Below are positions 11,449-22,854 of a DNA stretch of 64,000 nucleotides, in pieces. Source of the DNA: [Phialemoniopsis] sp. UDSM-2020 (taxonomy: Eukaryota > Ascomycota > Sordariomycetes > Thyridiales > Thyridiaceae); the NCBI GenBank assembly GCA_018873225.1, contig JAEILZ010000004.1:2852001-2916000 (forward strand). Reading direction: 5' to 3'. The position numbers and the translations under genes were made by a program. Numbering within the stretch: the first letter of the stretch is position 1; each line of letters opens with the position of its first letter. Below the pieces are notes generated by a model. That model was not told the DNA's origin. It saw nothing but the letters and a program-made list of their open reading frames with translations, and ran no database searches.

Positions 11449-12656
11449 ATGCATGTACAACCATTAACAACCTGGGGTGGTCGATGTCGTCTGAACTTCA
11501 TACGACCATGACCTGACCGCTTTCTGTGTGACTATTTCCGACAACAATTTCTTCTTTTGAACTCAGAACATAGAGCATCTGGACCTCGGCAGCAGCCCGA
11601 ACGGTTTATATTGTCGATATACGTGTGGCGCTCTCGCTGGGGGAGGGTGTTGGAGCAGGATCCGGAGAGCCTGTGAAGTGCCATGCGGCGACGGAAAGAA
11701 ACAGTGTTTGCCAGGCCTGCGATAGACTGCAGGGCCAGGGTCGGCCGAGAAATGTATCCTCTTGCTCGACAGGTACCGGTGGGATCGGTGGAGTTTTTCC
11801 CTTTTCTTTTTCACACATGTCGACACTGTCAATGGCAATTGGGAAGGCAGGCTGGTACCGGAAGTCATACCTTATTTTGAGGAGGCGAGCCATACTGTTG
11901 TATATCCTTACGGGGCTTACTCGGGAAGTGCATAAACAGTGGTCACAGCCGGAAGGGCGTGCATAGCGAAGGGGAGTGAAAAAAGGGATATATATCGCGG
12001 CCTCGTTACTCGGACTTGCCAGAAGACCTTTGTTACTCGGTGCTTCCTGTTTCTTCTTTTTTGTCTTTTTCACAATCATCATCATCACTAACCATCATCA
12101 TCTCTCCTCTTTCCTTTATTTCTTCACTTGTCTTTTCCATGTTCTCTGTTTTCGCCCCCTTACCCAAAGAGTTTGCAACGTGTACATTCTCAACATTGTG
12201 TTACTGTGGGTTCAGGGAACAAAAAGTAGCTGTCAACTTAGCTGGGGCGGTGGAGTCTGCTGGATGGGCTTTTATGGGGGAGTCGGGGGGTTTGTCTTGC
12301 GGGCAGGTGGAAGGAAAAGCCGAATCTGACTCTTCCCGATTTTGCCTCCTGATCTGATGTATTTCACTGATATGGCGGAATGACTAGGATGGCGGTGCGT
12401 GGCATAGTCTAGTAGACATCTTGTGCTTCGTCACGACCATCTCGAGTTACCCGTATAGAAAGAAAGTTTTAATTTACTACCTCTGAATCTTACAGCATCT
12501 CCGCTGGTCTTGCTCAACAGGGACGATCAATACGTTCTATCCTGGATATCGTAGCTGAAGGGTCGGCCATGGGCGAGAAGTCACTTTGCACTCATTCATT
12601 GCCAAGTGTGTGAATGCAACGCGTTGACGAATTCCATGAACCAGAACATCTGGTCT
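11449..12656. other. Convergent intergenic region, no gene seen
   Basis: 1.2 kb between the 3' ends of NRP1 and the acidic F-box-like gene. It contains T-rich and CATCAT-rich patches (12055-12110) and frames up to 160 codons on the minus strand whose translation is low-complexity and unlike a protein domain. It is probably 3' UTR and spacer. Confidence 0.6.
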
Positions 12657-12817
12657 CTAACATCTTCGAAAGTCTATCGCAAAGAGACGCTTCTCCATTT
12701 TCTCCATCTGCATGGTAGGATCAAGCTGCAGATCCGGTTCATTTAGAACCTCGTCCATGAGACATTCCGTCAGCCCGCCATCCTCGTCATCGTCCTCGGC
12801 TTCCTCCTCGTTCTGAC

Positions 12818-12890
<73 letters not shown>

Positions 12891-15005
12891 CCCGTCATAT
12901 TCCTCGTCTTCCTCATCGCCGTCACCGGCGGCCTCCTCAAGGGCATCTGCATCTTCCTGATTGGCTTCGGCGGCCTCGTTCTCCTTCTTCACGCCTTCGT
13001 ATATCTGTTCCCATTCTTCAGTGCCATCCATGCCCTCATCAAACTCATCGTTGTATGGCCCCTTTAGCGACAGGGTGGCTGTTCTCTGATCTTCGGCCTT
13101 TAAACTTCGGGTCATTTCTTCAACACACTCATCAATGAGAGCATGCTCTTCCTGTGTGAGCTGAAGATTGGATACAAGCCTTCCAGCGTTCAAGCTTGCT
13201 GGCCAAGAGCGAAGCGGCCGACGCAAGTCTGGATTGAAGAGGCGGTCATTCATGGTACCGATGCCGGACAAGTCGATGCCGGCTAGATCGAAGTACTTGA
13301 AAGGTACTTGACTCTTTGCAACACTCTCTGGATCTCCATCGCTGCTGCTCTCCTCGTCACTGTCGAGCTCAGAGTAATAGTTCCACGCCTGTAGCCGCAG
13401 CTGCTCATCCTGCTGCGCCTCAAACACGGCCCTCTTCTCTTCGTCGCTGAGCTCGCTCCAACGCCGCTTTAGAGCGTGCCATGGCTGCCATTCCCACTGC
13501 TGGAACGGCACGTTGCCACACTGGTCGAGCACGCCCTTGCCGGCAGGGGGCAGCTCGTCATCGCTCATGTACATCTCGTCTGGGCTAGGCACGAGGTTCT
13601 GGCCCATTCTGCAGTCGCGGTGTCCCCACAGCGCCATGAACGACAAGTGCTCATCCAGCAGCAAGCCGCGCCGGGCCGCTTCGATGGGCAGCAGCTCATC
13701 CAGACGCATCAGGTGCAGCTCACCGGCGCCCCAGCCCTCGGTATGTCCTCTACCTATCTCGTCCATAGGAACGCCGTGCATGGGAAGCGCCACCTCTTGG
13801 AAGAGCTCGTTGTCGGGTTCGACGTCGTATCGCACCTTCATCTGTACGATCCTCTGAATGTCGAGCGCCTCGGGAACCCGGCCCTCCTTGACGCCTGCCA
13901 GCGTGTCATCGCGAAGCGCTCGCCACAGCAGATTCATACCGCCTTGCTGAGCAAGCACGAGCTGGGGGAGATGTTGGTTTCGCGGGCCGTAGACCGGGTC
14001 GCTGAATCGCATACCGAGCTTGATGAGGAAGAGCTGCGCATTGTATATGTCGAAATCATTGAACAGAGCCTGGCAGTGCAGGAGCTTCAGCCGTCCGTTG
14101 TTGGTGGCACAATCGAGGACGAGCCACGCCTTCAGGAGGGCGCCGTGCGTGCCCGCGGGGGTGCGGTGGCCGTTGCGGGCAAGGCAGGCGAGGATGTCGC
14201 GGACGCGGCGGTGGCGTTGGAATACCATGGTGTACCACCTCAGGGACGGCGCCTTGCGGATCGTGACTACACCGTCTGCCGCCGTGCAGACGCGGCCCAT
14301 GGGGTCCGGGTCGCACATGTTTGGGTAGATGGTATACGGGAATATTCGAGCGGCCTCGGGACAGGCGTATCGTGTCCACTGGCCGATGCTGGCCGTGAGG
14401 TAGCTGTCGATGGTGGCATGGCAGACCTTGCTGATGGCGTAGACGTTGACGATGTCGACGGGATTCAAGTGTTTGCACATCTCCACGAGGAGGATCGTGT
14501 TGGACCCCATGGAGCTGATGAGGTCGAAGGCGACTCGGCGCTCTCGGCGTACTGCAGCGTTGTCCACGATCAGGGCGTGCATGAGGGCTTCGAGGTCTTC
14601 TAGACCTGTTTGCTGAGTGGTTTTTACCACAACGTTGCTCTCGTCATAGAACTTGGTATAGGCCTGCGCCTCGGGGCCTTGACAGATCTTCTTGAGCGGC
14701 GGCGGCGCCTCCTCGCCAATGGAGCGGCGCACCTCAGCTATGTCAGGCTCGATTCCAAGTTGCTGAAGCTGGCTTTCTGTCCTTGCCTCCTCGCTCCTAG
14801 TATTCTCCTCGTGCATCCTCCATGCACGGAGGAAGTCCTCGGCAGAGAGAGAACCGTCTGGATCTCGGCTGCAATCGTCGAAAGCCTCTTGGTCGTTGAT
14901 GTCGTCCAAAATCGTGACAGGACGGCGGCCAAGAGGCAGCTGGCGTGAAGCCGATCCCATCCCACCACCAGCCGCCGCGGGATATGGCATCTGGCCTGCC
15001 ATCAT
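12657..15005 (-). CDS. Large conserved-looking fungal protein with F-box-like segment and poly-Asp tail; function unknown
   Basis: Uninterrupted frame of 782 residues. I do not recognise a named family. Three things can be seen. Residues 44-60 (CSRDPDGSLSAEDFLRAW) resemble part of an EF-hand loop. Residues about 171-203 (LLVEMCKHLNPVDIVNVYAI then SKVCHATIDSYL) look like an F-box, suggesting a possible SCF-type adaptor. The middle (about 220-560) is rich in Trp, Arg and Leu, looks folded, and has no obvious transmembrane segment. The C-terminal 130 residues are strongly acidic and include 24 consecutive Asp (about 706-729) encoded by a GAC/GAT repeat. The protein ends in a basic, hydrophobic peptide. 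The start is the first ATG; MMAGQM offers a second start at residue 2. The F-box reading is inference, not certain. Confidence 0.8.
12819..12890 (-). repeat. GAC/GAT trinucleotide repeat encoding 24 Asp
   Basis: 24 in-frame Asp codons in a row. The 5' part of the run (high coordinates) is pure GAC; the distal part alternates GAT and GAC. Such tracts vary in length between strains, so the exact count may also be affected by assembly. Confidence 0.95.
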
Positions 15006-15615
15006 GGTTCGACTACTTTAAATCGGAGGTAGTAAGATTTGGGGAGAATCGAGAGAGTCTCTTGAAGGACTGGAATATTGTAGGGAGCGGTTGATGACTT
15101 GTAGATGAGGTTGCTGTCGTAGGCGTCCGGGTTAAGTATCTGGAAGAAAGATCATCAAGAATGCTAATGCGACAAAAGGTGACGTGTGGCGGCGCAAACA
15201 ATAGCAAGGAGCCTTATTGTCCTTTGATGATCAATAGGTGACTAGCTGTGCCTATTGTAAGCTGAGGCTAGGTTGCAAGCCTTATTCACGGTCAGATTAC
15301 TTACTCTTCACTTTCGCTTGAACACATGCCAATATTCGGCTTGGGTATGCAGAGCAACTGAGGCATGAAGTTGATATTACAGGAAGTCTTAGTGACAGAC
15401 AAAAGTCACTAGAGATAGCAAAACTGGCAAACCGGTATCAAGTTTTCCTCCATTACGCCTGCCTACCCATGATGGGCCCCAACAACTCATCGCTCTCCGG
15501 TAGTTTCTGGCTTGCAAACTCACTCGCCTGACCATAGCCTCCATCATGGCAGAATAGTTCCCAGTGCTCGTCGCCTCCATAGTCATCGTGATCTGTTTCG
15601 CACCCCCGTCCGCGT
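15006..15615. other. Intergenic region between two minus-strand genes
   Basis: 610 bp separating the HAT2 stop from the start of the acidic F-box-like gene. It should contain the HAT2 3' UTR and the promoter of the latter gene. I saw no gene or repeat. Confidence 0.6.
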
Positions 15616-17343
15616 TTATCGGTTCAGCTCATCCACTGGCAAGTCATCCTCGTCTCGGCCCACAATGGCATCTGCAACCTTCCAAATCTGGAGGAGATTG
15701 TCTTCGGCAGCACTGCAGACGAGCCAGGGATCGTTGACATTCCAGCTGAAGTCGGCCAGGTGGTTGGTGTGGCCACCGTGCATGAAGAGCCTGGATATGC
15801 AGTATGTCAGTCGGTCTTGAACTATATATGATTGGATTTGTGATGGGTTGGAACTTACAGCTCTGGCGGACCGTCCTCCTGATCTTCCGGCATCTGCTCC
15901 TCGCCCACTCGGCTCAAATCCCAGAAGATGATGCGCCTGTCGTAACTGCCACTGCCAAGGATGGAGGCTTCCGAGGGATGCCACGACAGCGAGGTCACGG
16001 CATCGTTGTGTCCCTCGAGGGTGTGAACCTTTTCTTTGACACATCGTAGATCCCAGATGCCGATGGTCTTGTCTGCTGACGCCGTTGCAACGAGGAATTC
16101 TGAGGCCGGGTTGAAGGCAAGGGAATTGATGGCGTCGCTATGCCCATTCTTGGCAACCAGTGCAGCCTGGTCGTTGGCTTGTTGTCGGACATCGAGGATC
16201 TGGAGGGTCAGGTCATCCGACACGGAGCCAATGAGGCTCTTGGCGATGGGATGATACTGCACGTCGTTGACGATCTGGTTGTGGTGGGTGTACCTTCGGG
16301 AGGGCTTCAGGGTGTGGCCGCCACTCGAGACGGTCTTGATGTCCCTATGTCAAGATTGGGGTCAATGACTGACTCTCAGGGACACAGATCAAACATCAAC
16401 CCAGGCAGAGACTTACCAGAGGCAAACGGTCTGGTCTTCACTGCCAGAAGCCAAGCACCCAGCCTCGTGTGGATTCCAGGCTAGGCCGAAGCCCTCCTGG
16501 TCATGGCCGACAAGCTCGATTTGGGGGCTGACAGTGCCAGTCGGCACCATACTGTGCTTGGTCCGATCGAATATGAGAATTTTGCCGTCGACGCAGAGCG
16601 TGGCAATGATATCCGGGTTCTGAGGTTGATACCTGGCCTTGTTGACCTCCTGGGGATGGTCGATTTTTTGGACAATGTTGAAGCGGATGGCAGCAACGTC
16701 GCCCGAGGAAGCCTTGCTTCCGTAGCCACCGATCTCACCGCGTTCCTCGTCATAATCGTTGGGATTGGGGTCGATTGCCTTCGGGATCTCGACTTCGGCG
16801 ATCTGGAGATGGTTGGGCCGGCCCTCTGAGGTATGGGTTCCGATCAGGAGCCGGTGAATGCGATAGTTCTTGTCTTCGGGTGTCTTGACATCAGGGAACC
16901 ACTGGGTGGTCAGAGTGGGCCATTCGAGAGCAGTGCTTGAAGATTGTCAGCCAAAGAGTCCGAGGTTGCGCGGCTGCAGAGGACTGGATCTTGGGGAGGG
17001 GGCATGGACTGAAGTGGGAGGGGTCCTCACCTCAATATCATATCATAGAGAAAAGGGCTGTTCTTTTTCCACGTCTTGTACTCTAGGAAACAGTGGGGCG
17101 TTAGAAATGGTTTCACTGAAACCTCGGGCAGATTGGCGGGCTGCTTGACTGCTTACCCTCGTTGATCAGTCTCTGCTCCTGATCAACATCGTCTTCGTGC
17201 TCCATGTCGACTATAGTCACTTGATTAGCACATGAAAAGAGAACGAGCCATAGAATCTTGGGGATGAGTCCGCTGCGAGGAGCGGCCTTGCTTTGGGACG
17301 TGACCTCACCATCGACATCATCAACCACCTGAGCTGGGGCCAT
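15616..17343 (-). CDS. HAT2: Histone acetyltransferase type B subunit 2 (RbAp46/48-like WD40 protein)
   Basis: WD40 histone chaperone that pairs with Hat1 and binds the histone H4 N-terminal helix; RbAp46/48/Msi1 relative acting on newly made H4. Six exons: 17310..17343, 17157..17210, 17031..17082, 16417..16935, 15859..16344 and 15616..15790, all GT-AG and in phase, 439 residues. The N-terminus has the H4-binding signature RLINE + EYKTWKKNSPFLYDM, then ALEWPTLTTQWFPD, then a beta-propeller with repeated GH..W(D/K) units such as DQTVCLWDIK, ADKTIGIWDLR and YDRRIIFWDLSR; it ends in DNLLQIWKVADAIVG. Cutting at GATG|GTGAGG removes an in-frame stretch not expected in the family. The divergent neighbour is XRN1. 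Msi1/CAF-1 p50 is the alternative paralogue. Confidence 0.92.
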
Positions 17344-18229
17344 AGCTGACAATGAGTTTGAGAAGTGAGAAGGCGGCGATGGAAGATGAGAAAAGTGATA
17401 GTCTCCAGCGCCCAAGCCAGATGTTGGGTAGTGTTCCTGGAGCTTTAGCTGCTTGGCTGATCAATTGATCGGTTGAACAATGGATGGATGTGGTGTGATG
17501 GAGCGGAATTGAACCAGCAGCAACTTAAGGTATCTCGCTTCACCGGGCAGGGCAGGGAAAACGCGACGAGACCGCGTTGAGTGGTTGGTCGTGCTGGTGG
17601 TGCAGAGCGGTGAAGAGTGGCATAATTTAGAGTGTACCCAGGTAGCTTTGCTCTAGCCATCAGGGGTATAGGTACCTGGAAGGTCTCCAAGCTCTCTGTG
17701 TGGTCAGTTTTGCTGCCCCGCACCCTTTCAGAGGGTCAATCCTAGCGCCCCAGCCTGGCCAGCATCGACCACATCACGATTCGACTGTCGCCTGCCTCAC
17801 CTCACCTTCTCCTCCTTCGCCTCACATTGATCCATCCTTGAACCCGAACTCCCTTCCGCCATCCCCTTCTACGCCATATATATTTGCAGGTGTATTGCCT
17901 CGCAAAGCCAGCATGGCTACTTGAGCAAATAAGGGCTCCAATCCACCCCAAACCCTTCGCGCAAACTATTCCTTTGCCAGACGCAATTTGGCTTGTCAAT
18001 TTTCTTTCCGCCGCACAATACATTCTTGTCGTGTATTCCTTGTCGTTTCTGGCCATAGACGCACATTTGGACCATTCTCTCACCAGAGTCGGACCCATCA
18101 TATATCCTTTTACCGCCCGTCTCCTGCACTCGCCATCCTCAACAAGAGCCGTCGCCCTTGATTGACTCAGCATCCTCGACATCATTACTACCTGCCACAT
18201 AACTTGAATCAGACAGGAATATCGTCAAC
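17344..18229. promoter_or_regulatory. Divergent promoter region HAT2 / XRN1
   Basis: 886 bp between the two start codons, read in opposite directions. A pyrimidine-rich stretch (17795-17870) and a TATATATA element (17877-17884) precede XRN1 by about 350 bp. No coding features. Shared regulation of the two genes is possible but not shown. Confidence 0.5.
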
Positions 18230-21200
18230 ATGGGTGTTCCCAAGTTTTTCAGGTGGCTCTCTGAGCGCTACCCGGCCATCTCCCAGCTGATTGCTGAGAA
18301 CCGCATTCCCGAGTTCGACTGCCTGTATCTCGATATGAACGGCATCATTCACAATTGCACGCACAAAGATTCTGACGATGCCATGTTTCGCATGACAGAA
18401 GATGAAATGTTTATTCGCATATTCAACTACATCGAGCATTTGTTTGGCAAGATCAAACCGAAACAGTTATTCTTCATGGCAATTGACGGTGTCGCACCCC
18501 GCGCAAAGATGAACCAACAACGCGCCCGGCGTTTCCGAACTGCCCTCGATGCCGAAAAGGCCAGAGAAAAGGCTTTGAAAGATGGCCTCGAGCTCCCTAA
18601 GGAGGAGCCGTTTGATAGCAACTGCATTACCCCCGGTACCGAGTTCATGGCCAAGCTCTCTACCCAGCTTCGCTACTTTGTCAACAAGAAGATTTCCCAG
18701 GACAAGGAGTGGCAGCAATGTGAGATCGTTCTCTCCGGCCACGAAGTCCCTGGTGAGGGTGAGCACAAGATCATGGAATATATCCGCAATGCCAAGGCCC
18801 AGCCCAGTTACAACCCCAACGTCCGCCACTGCCTATATGGTCTGGACGCCGACTTGATCATGCTTGGTCTCCTCAGTCATGACCCACATTTCTGTCTCCT
18901 ACGAGAAGAGGTCACGTTTGGTCGTCCGTCCAAGACCAAGTCCAAGGAGCTGGAACATCAAAACTTCTATCTCCTACACTTGTGCATTGTCAGGGAGTAT
19001 CTCGAGCTCGAGTTCCAGGAGCTCAAAGAGGACGGCGCCATGGACTTCCCCTTCGATATGGAGCGCATCATTGATGATTTCATCCTCATGGCCTTCTTCG
19101 TCGGCAATGATTTCCTGCCCAATCTCCCCCACCTCCACATCAACGAGGGTGCCCTTGCCACCATGTTCAACATCTACAAGCGCACACTGCCCAAGTGCGA
19201 GGGATACATAAACGAGGGTGGCACAGTTAACCTCCGAAGACTTGGTCTATTGTTGAATGAGCTGTCCAAGGAGGAATACCGCTTCTTCGAACATGAGGCC
19301 GAGGACGAGAAATGGTTCAAGTCCAAGCAAATGAGCCTCCTCAGGGATGGCGCCGCCGAAAAGCCCAGGTCCAAGGGCAAACTCGTGGTCACCTCGTCCC
19401 AAAAGGAACTATGGAAGCACAAGATCAGAAAATTTCTCAGCAAGCGTACCTCTGAAACCTTGGATTTAGGCTCTGGTCTCAATGCGGCCGACCGCAAATT
19501 CGTGCAAGATCTTGCCGACACCGTCCACGTTACTTGGACCACCAAGGAGGATGAACAAGGCGAGCGCCATCTTGTCCTAGCTTTCCCGCCCGTCCCTGGT
19601 CGCGAGGACGGTGCTGGCGTTGCTGACGCAGATGAAGAGGACGATGAGGATGACGAAGCCCACTTGGCTCTTTATCGGGTCATGAAGAAGTACGACAACG
19701 CAGATGTGGTCGACCTGACACCAGAAGATGCCAAGGCCCAACTCGAGACCCTCTACCAGCAAAAGTTCCAAGAGTGGAAAGAAAAGTACTATGCCGACAA
19801 GTTCGAAGAGTGGACGCCCGAGAACAAGGAAGACGAGCTCAGGAAGCTCTGTGAGAACTATGTCCAAGGGCTTCAGTGGGTTTTATACTACTACTACCGT
19901 GGTATCGCTTCCTGGCCCTGGTTCTACAGGTACCACTACTCGCCCCTGATTGGTGATGTTGTCAAGGGACTCAATGCAGATCTCGACTTCAAAATGGGCC
20001 AACCCTTCAAGCCATTTGAGCAGCTCATGGGTGTCTTGCCCGATCGCAGCAAAAAGATTGTTCCCTCAGTGTATTGGGATCTCATGACTGATCCGGCCTC
20101 GGCCATCGTCGACTTTTACCCCCGCGATTTTGAACTGGACATGAACGGCAAGAAGATGGATTGGGAGGCTGTCGTCAAAATTCCTTTCATTGATGAGAAA
20201 CGTCTCCTCGATGCGATGGGTCCCAAGAACGAACTTCTCTCGCCAGATGAGAAGGCCCGGAACGACTTCAGTCTGCCTCTCAAGTTTACCTATAGCCCTG
20301 ACGTCGACTTCACGTACCCCTCGTCGCTGGCGGGCATATTCCCCGACATTCCCAACTGCCACTGCGTCACCAACTTCTTTGACCTTCCTCCCACAGACGG
20401 CCTGGAATTCCTTCACGGGCTGACAGATGGCGCCCTTCTTAGCGTCTCTGCCTTGGCGGGATTTCCAAGCTTAGCAACGCTTCCTTATACGGCTTCACTG
20501 AGTTTTCATGGTGTCAATGTCTTCCAGCAAGACAGCAGAAACCAGAGCATGATCGTTACTCTGTCCGATACTGAAGCGAGAAGTCAAGTGAGCGCAACGA
20601 CCATGAAGCTCGGACAGCGCTGCCACGTGGGATACCCATTCCTACAAGAGGCCAAGATCGTGCGCGCCTCCGACGAGCTCTTTGACTATACGCTTGATGC
20701 TCGCGGCCACGTCGAACAGAGGCCGCACAGCCCCAAAGAGATTGAACAGTGGCAGTCCAAAGCCACCCGCATCGAAAATTTTTACAGCAAGCGTCTCGGC
20801 ATCCTCATCGGTACCGTCGAGTCGATGGTTCATGTGCACATGCTCAAGGGCTTGATCAAAACGGACGAGGGCGCCACGATCAAGGAATACGGTGAGATTC
20901 CTGGCGTCGAAACGGATTATGCCGCTCAGGTGGTTGTTGATGAGGTTGTCAATGAGGACCAACGCTTCATTGAACGAGCCGCGTTACCGGTCGAGGAGGA
21001 GTTCCCGCTCGGGACGCATGCTTTCTTCCTGGGAGACATGGCATACGGCCGCCCCCTCGAAGTCATTGGCCACGCCAACAACCGGGTTCACACTCTTGTC
21101 TCGATCATCAAGTCCCGCGAGCCTGATTTTGCTCGTGCTGTCGTCACCAAGGCCGAGCGTGATAATCGCTACACTCCTTCCTACGCGGTCGCCAGGATGC

Positions 21201-22462
21201 TCGAGATGCACCCTCTGGCTCTCAGCAAGGTGACGTCGGCATTCTACGTCTACACTCTCGGCGGATCTCTCAAGGTCAATCTTGGTCTCAATCTCAAGTT
21301 CGAAGCCAAGAAACAGAAAGTCTTGGGTTACTCGCGCAAGTCTCAGACGGGCTGGGAGTTCAGCCCTGCCGCCATCACCCTTCTCACCAATTACATGGTC
21401 AAGTTCCCTGACTTTTTCGCCGCGCTCAGGAAAGTGCCTTCCTCGGCGGAGATACAGGATACTGACTTGTGGCCGGACGCAACTACTGCGGCCGCCAAGG
21501 TCAAAGAGATCGGCGCTTATCTCAAGACCGTCGAGACGAGCAAATTTGAGCGTGTTCCTCTCGATGCCGAACAGCTCGACTCGAATGTGGTGATGCAGTT
21601 GGCGACGGCTGCAGACGCAGCCCAGCTCAATATCCCAGTCGCCGAAGCAAAGAGAATCAACAATCTGCCTCGCAACGCTTTGATGAAGCCGTCTGACGCG
21701 GAGCATCGTCTCGGCAACCAGCACTTCGCCCTGGGAGATCGAGTCATCTACGTTCAGGACTCGGGCAAGGTTCCCATTGCCCTCCGCGGCACTGTGGTCG
21801 GGATCAGCCGTACCGCTACCGCCAAGCTGCTCGATATCGTCTTTGACATCACCTTCATGAGTGGTACCACACTAAACGACCGGTGCCCAGCCTTCCGCGG
21901 GCAGACGGTGCCTGCATCGTCGGTACTGAACCTGAGCAACCGACAAGTCATTGCTGGTTCGAAAGCGAACAATGAACGGCGACCCGCACCTGGTCAGCAT
22001 GTCGGAACTGGGGGTATGCACCAGTACCGGGATGCACCTGCGCCAGGTGCTCTTCAGGGGTCCTGGAAAGGAGCGCTCGATGGCGGCAATCGCGGGCGAG
22101 GGCATCACTCATCCCAACCAGGGCCTCGTGCAGGATCACACATCCAGCATAGTAGTCTCGTGTACAGAAGTTCGCCTCATCAGGCGACAGAGCAGAACGG
22201 AGTCGGTCAGGCCAATGGCGTGAACGGACACGCCTCACGCGGGCGAGGAGGTCGCGGACGGGGTCGTGGGCAGCACTCTGGACACGGTACAAATGGGGCC
22301 TCGGTTGAGGCGTCAGCGGCTCCTGGCCAGCAGTCCTTCAATGCCGTGCCGCCTCCTGCAAACCTGGACTCGCGCGGCCGAGGGCGTGGTCGTGGACGCG
22401 GCGGCCCTAGGGGCCGAGGCGGTCCCCGAGGCGGCCGTGGCGGTCAAGCTGGCCAGTCTTGA
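18230..22462 (+). CDS. XRN1: 5'-3' exoribonuclease 1
   Basis: Cytoplasmic 5'-to-3' exonuclease that degrades decapped, 5'-monophosphate mRNA. A single exon encodes 1410 residues. The N-terminal XRN catalytic core starts MGVPKFFRWLSERYP. Its metal-binding acids are all present: D35 (LYLDMNG), E176 and E178 (GEGEHK), D206 and D208 (YGLDADL), and D294 (VGNDFLP). The second conserved region follows around residues 540-640 (YYYRGIASWPWFYRYHYSP, PFKPFEQLMGVLP). Next come the D1-D4/SH3-like domains. The C-terminal tail, from about residue 1335, is an Arg/Gly-rich RGG-type region. The size and MGVPKFFR start fit the cytoplasmic Xrn1 rather than nuclear Rat1, which has a zinc knuckle and is shorter. 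The ATG lies in a good context (CAACATGGG). The absence of introns in so long a gene is notable but not rare. Confidence 0.97.
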   Translation: MGVPKFFRWLSERYPAISQLIAENRIPEFDCLYLDMNGIIHNCTHKDSDDAMFRMTEDEMFIRIFNYIEHLFGKIKPKQLFFMAIDGVAPRAKMNQQRARRFRTALDAEKAREKALKDGLELPKEEPFDSNCITPGTEFMAKLSTQLRYFVNKKISQDKEWQQCEIVLSGHEVPGEGEHKIMEYIRNAKAQPSYNPNVRHCLYGLDADLIMLGLLSHDPHFCLLREEVTFGRPSKTKSKELEHQNFYLLHLCIVREYLELEFQELKEDGAMDFPFDMERIIDDFILMAFFVGNDFLPNLPHLHINEGALATMFNIYKRTLPKCEGYINEGGTVNLRRLGLLLNELSKEEYRFFEHEAEDEKWFKSKQMSLLRDGAAEKPRSKGKLVVTSSQKELWKHKIRKFLSKRTSETLDLGSGLNAADRKFVQDLADTVHVTWTTKEDEQGERHLVLAFPPVPGREDGAGVADADEEDDEDDEAHLALYRVMKKYDNADVVDLTPEDAKAQLETLYQQKFQEWKEKYYADKFEEWTPENKEDELRKLCENYVQGLQWVLYYYYRGIASWPWFYRYHYSPLIGDVVKGLNADLDFKMGQPFKPFEQLMGVLPDRSKKIVPSVYWDLMTDPASAIVDFYPRDFELDMNGKKMDWEAVVKIPFIDEKRLLDAMGPKNELLSPDEKARNDFSLPLKFTYSPDVDFTYPSSLAGIFPDIPNCHCVTNFFDLPPTDGLEFLHGLTDGALLSVSALAGFPSLATLPYTASLSFHGVNVFQQDSRNQSMIVTLSDTEARSQVSATTMKLGQRCHVGYPFLQEAKIVRASDELFDYTLDARGHVEQRPHSPKEIEQWQSKATRIENFYSKRLGILIGTVESMVHVHMLKGLIKTDEGATIKEYGEIPGVETDYAAQVVVDEVVNEDQRFIERAALPVEEEFPLGTHAFFLGDMAYGRPLEVIGHANNRVHTLVSIIKSREPDFARAVVTKAERDNRYTPSYAVARMLEMHPLALSKVTSAFYVYTLGGSLKVNLGLNLKFEAKKQKVLGYSRKSQTGWEFSPAAITLLTNYMVKFPDFFAALRKVPSSAEIQDTDLWPDATTAAAKVKEIGAYLKTVETSKFERVPLDAEQLDSNVVMQLATAADAAQLNIPVAEAKRINNLPRNALMKPSDAEHRLGNQHFALGDRVIYVQDSGKVPIALRGTVVGISRTATAKLLDIVFDITFMSGTTLNDRCPAFRGQTVPASSVLNLSNRQVIAGSKANNERRPAPGQHVGTGGMHQYRDAPAPGALQGSWKGALDGGNRGRGHHSSQPGPRAGSHIQHSSLVYRSSPHQATEQNGVGQANGVNGHASRGRGGRGRGRGQHSGHGTNGASVEASAAPGQQSFNAVPPPANLDSRGRGRGRGRGGPRGRGGPRGGRGGQAGQS

Positions 22463-22854
22463 TAGAAGCACCCAGTGAAGAGCGTGGTCTGTGTGCGTAG
22501 GTTCGATCATTGGAGATGACTGCTTGTACGGATAAGCATGAGAGAATGCGTTATATGTGTCACACTTTCTGGTTAGGCGTCTTTTGGCGTGTGTCGCTGG
22601 GATATACCCTCGGGGCGGGTTACTTGGCACCTGTACAGAATAGACATGATGCACTTTTAGACATGATCTGGAAATAGGTAGCACAGAAGGCCCACTGCCT
22701 GGGCAATCCATTTTAGATGTATTCGGTCTCGCAGCACCGACAGTGAGGTGAGACGCCTGGCGGCCATGCAGTCGCACTGACTGCGTCGGAGTAATGGATC
22801 GCATTGCCTTTTTTTTATTCTCTATGTAAAAGCACAGCAGAATACTGTCCGGAT
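22463..22854. other. Short convergent spacer
   Basis: 392 bp between the XRN1 stop and the SPC3 stop. A T-run near 22808 may belong to a 3' end. Nothing else seen. Confidence 0.6.

Noticed and set aside
13476..14603. 375-codon plus-strand frame opposite the acidic F-box-like gene
   Set aside because: It is antisense to a clearly coding frame; translation is Val/Ala/His-rich without domain features.
20984..21724. 246-codon minus-strand frame inside XRN1
   Set aside because: Antisense shadow of the highly conserved XRN1 coding sequence.
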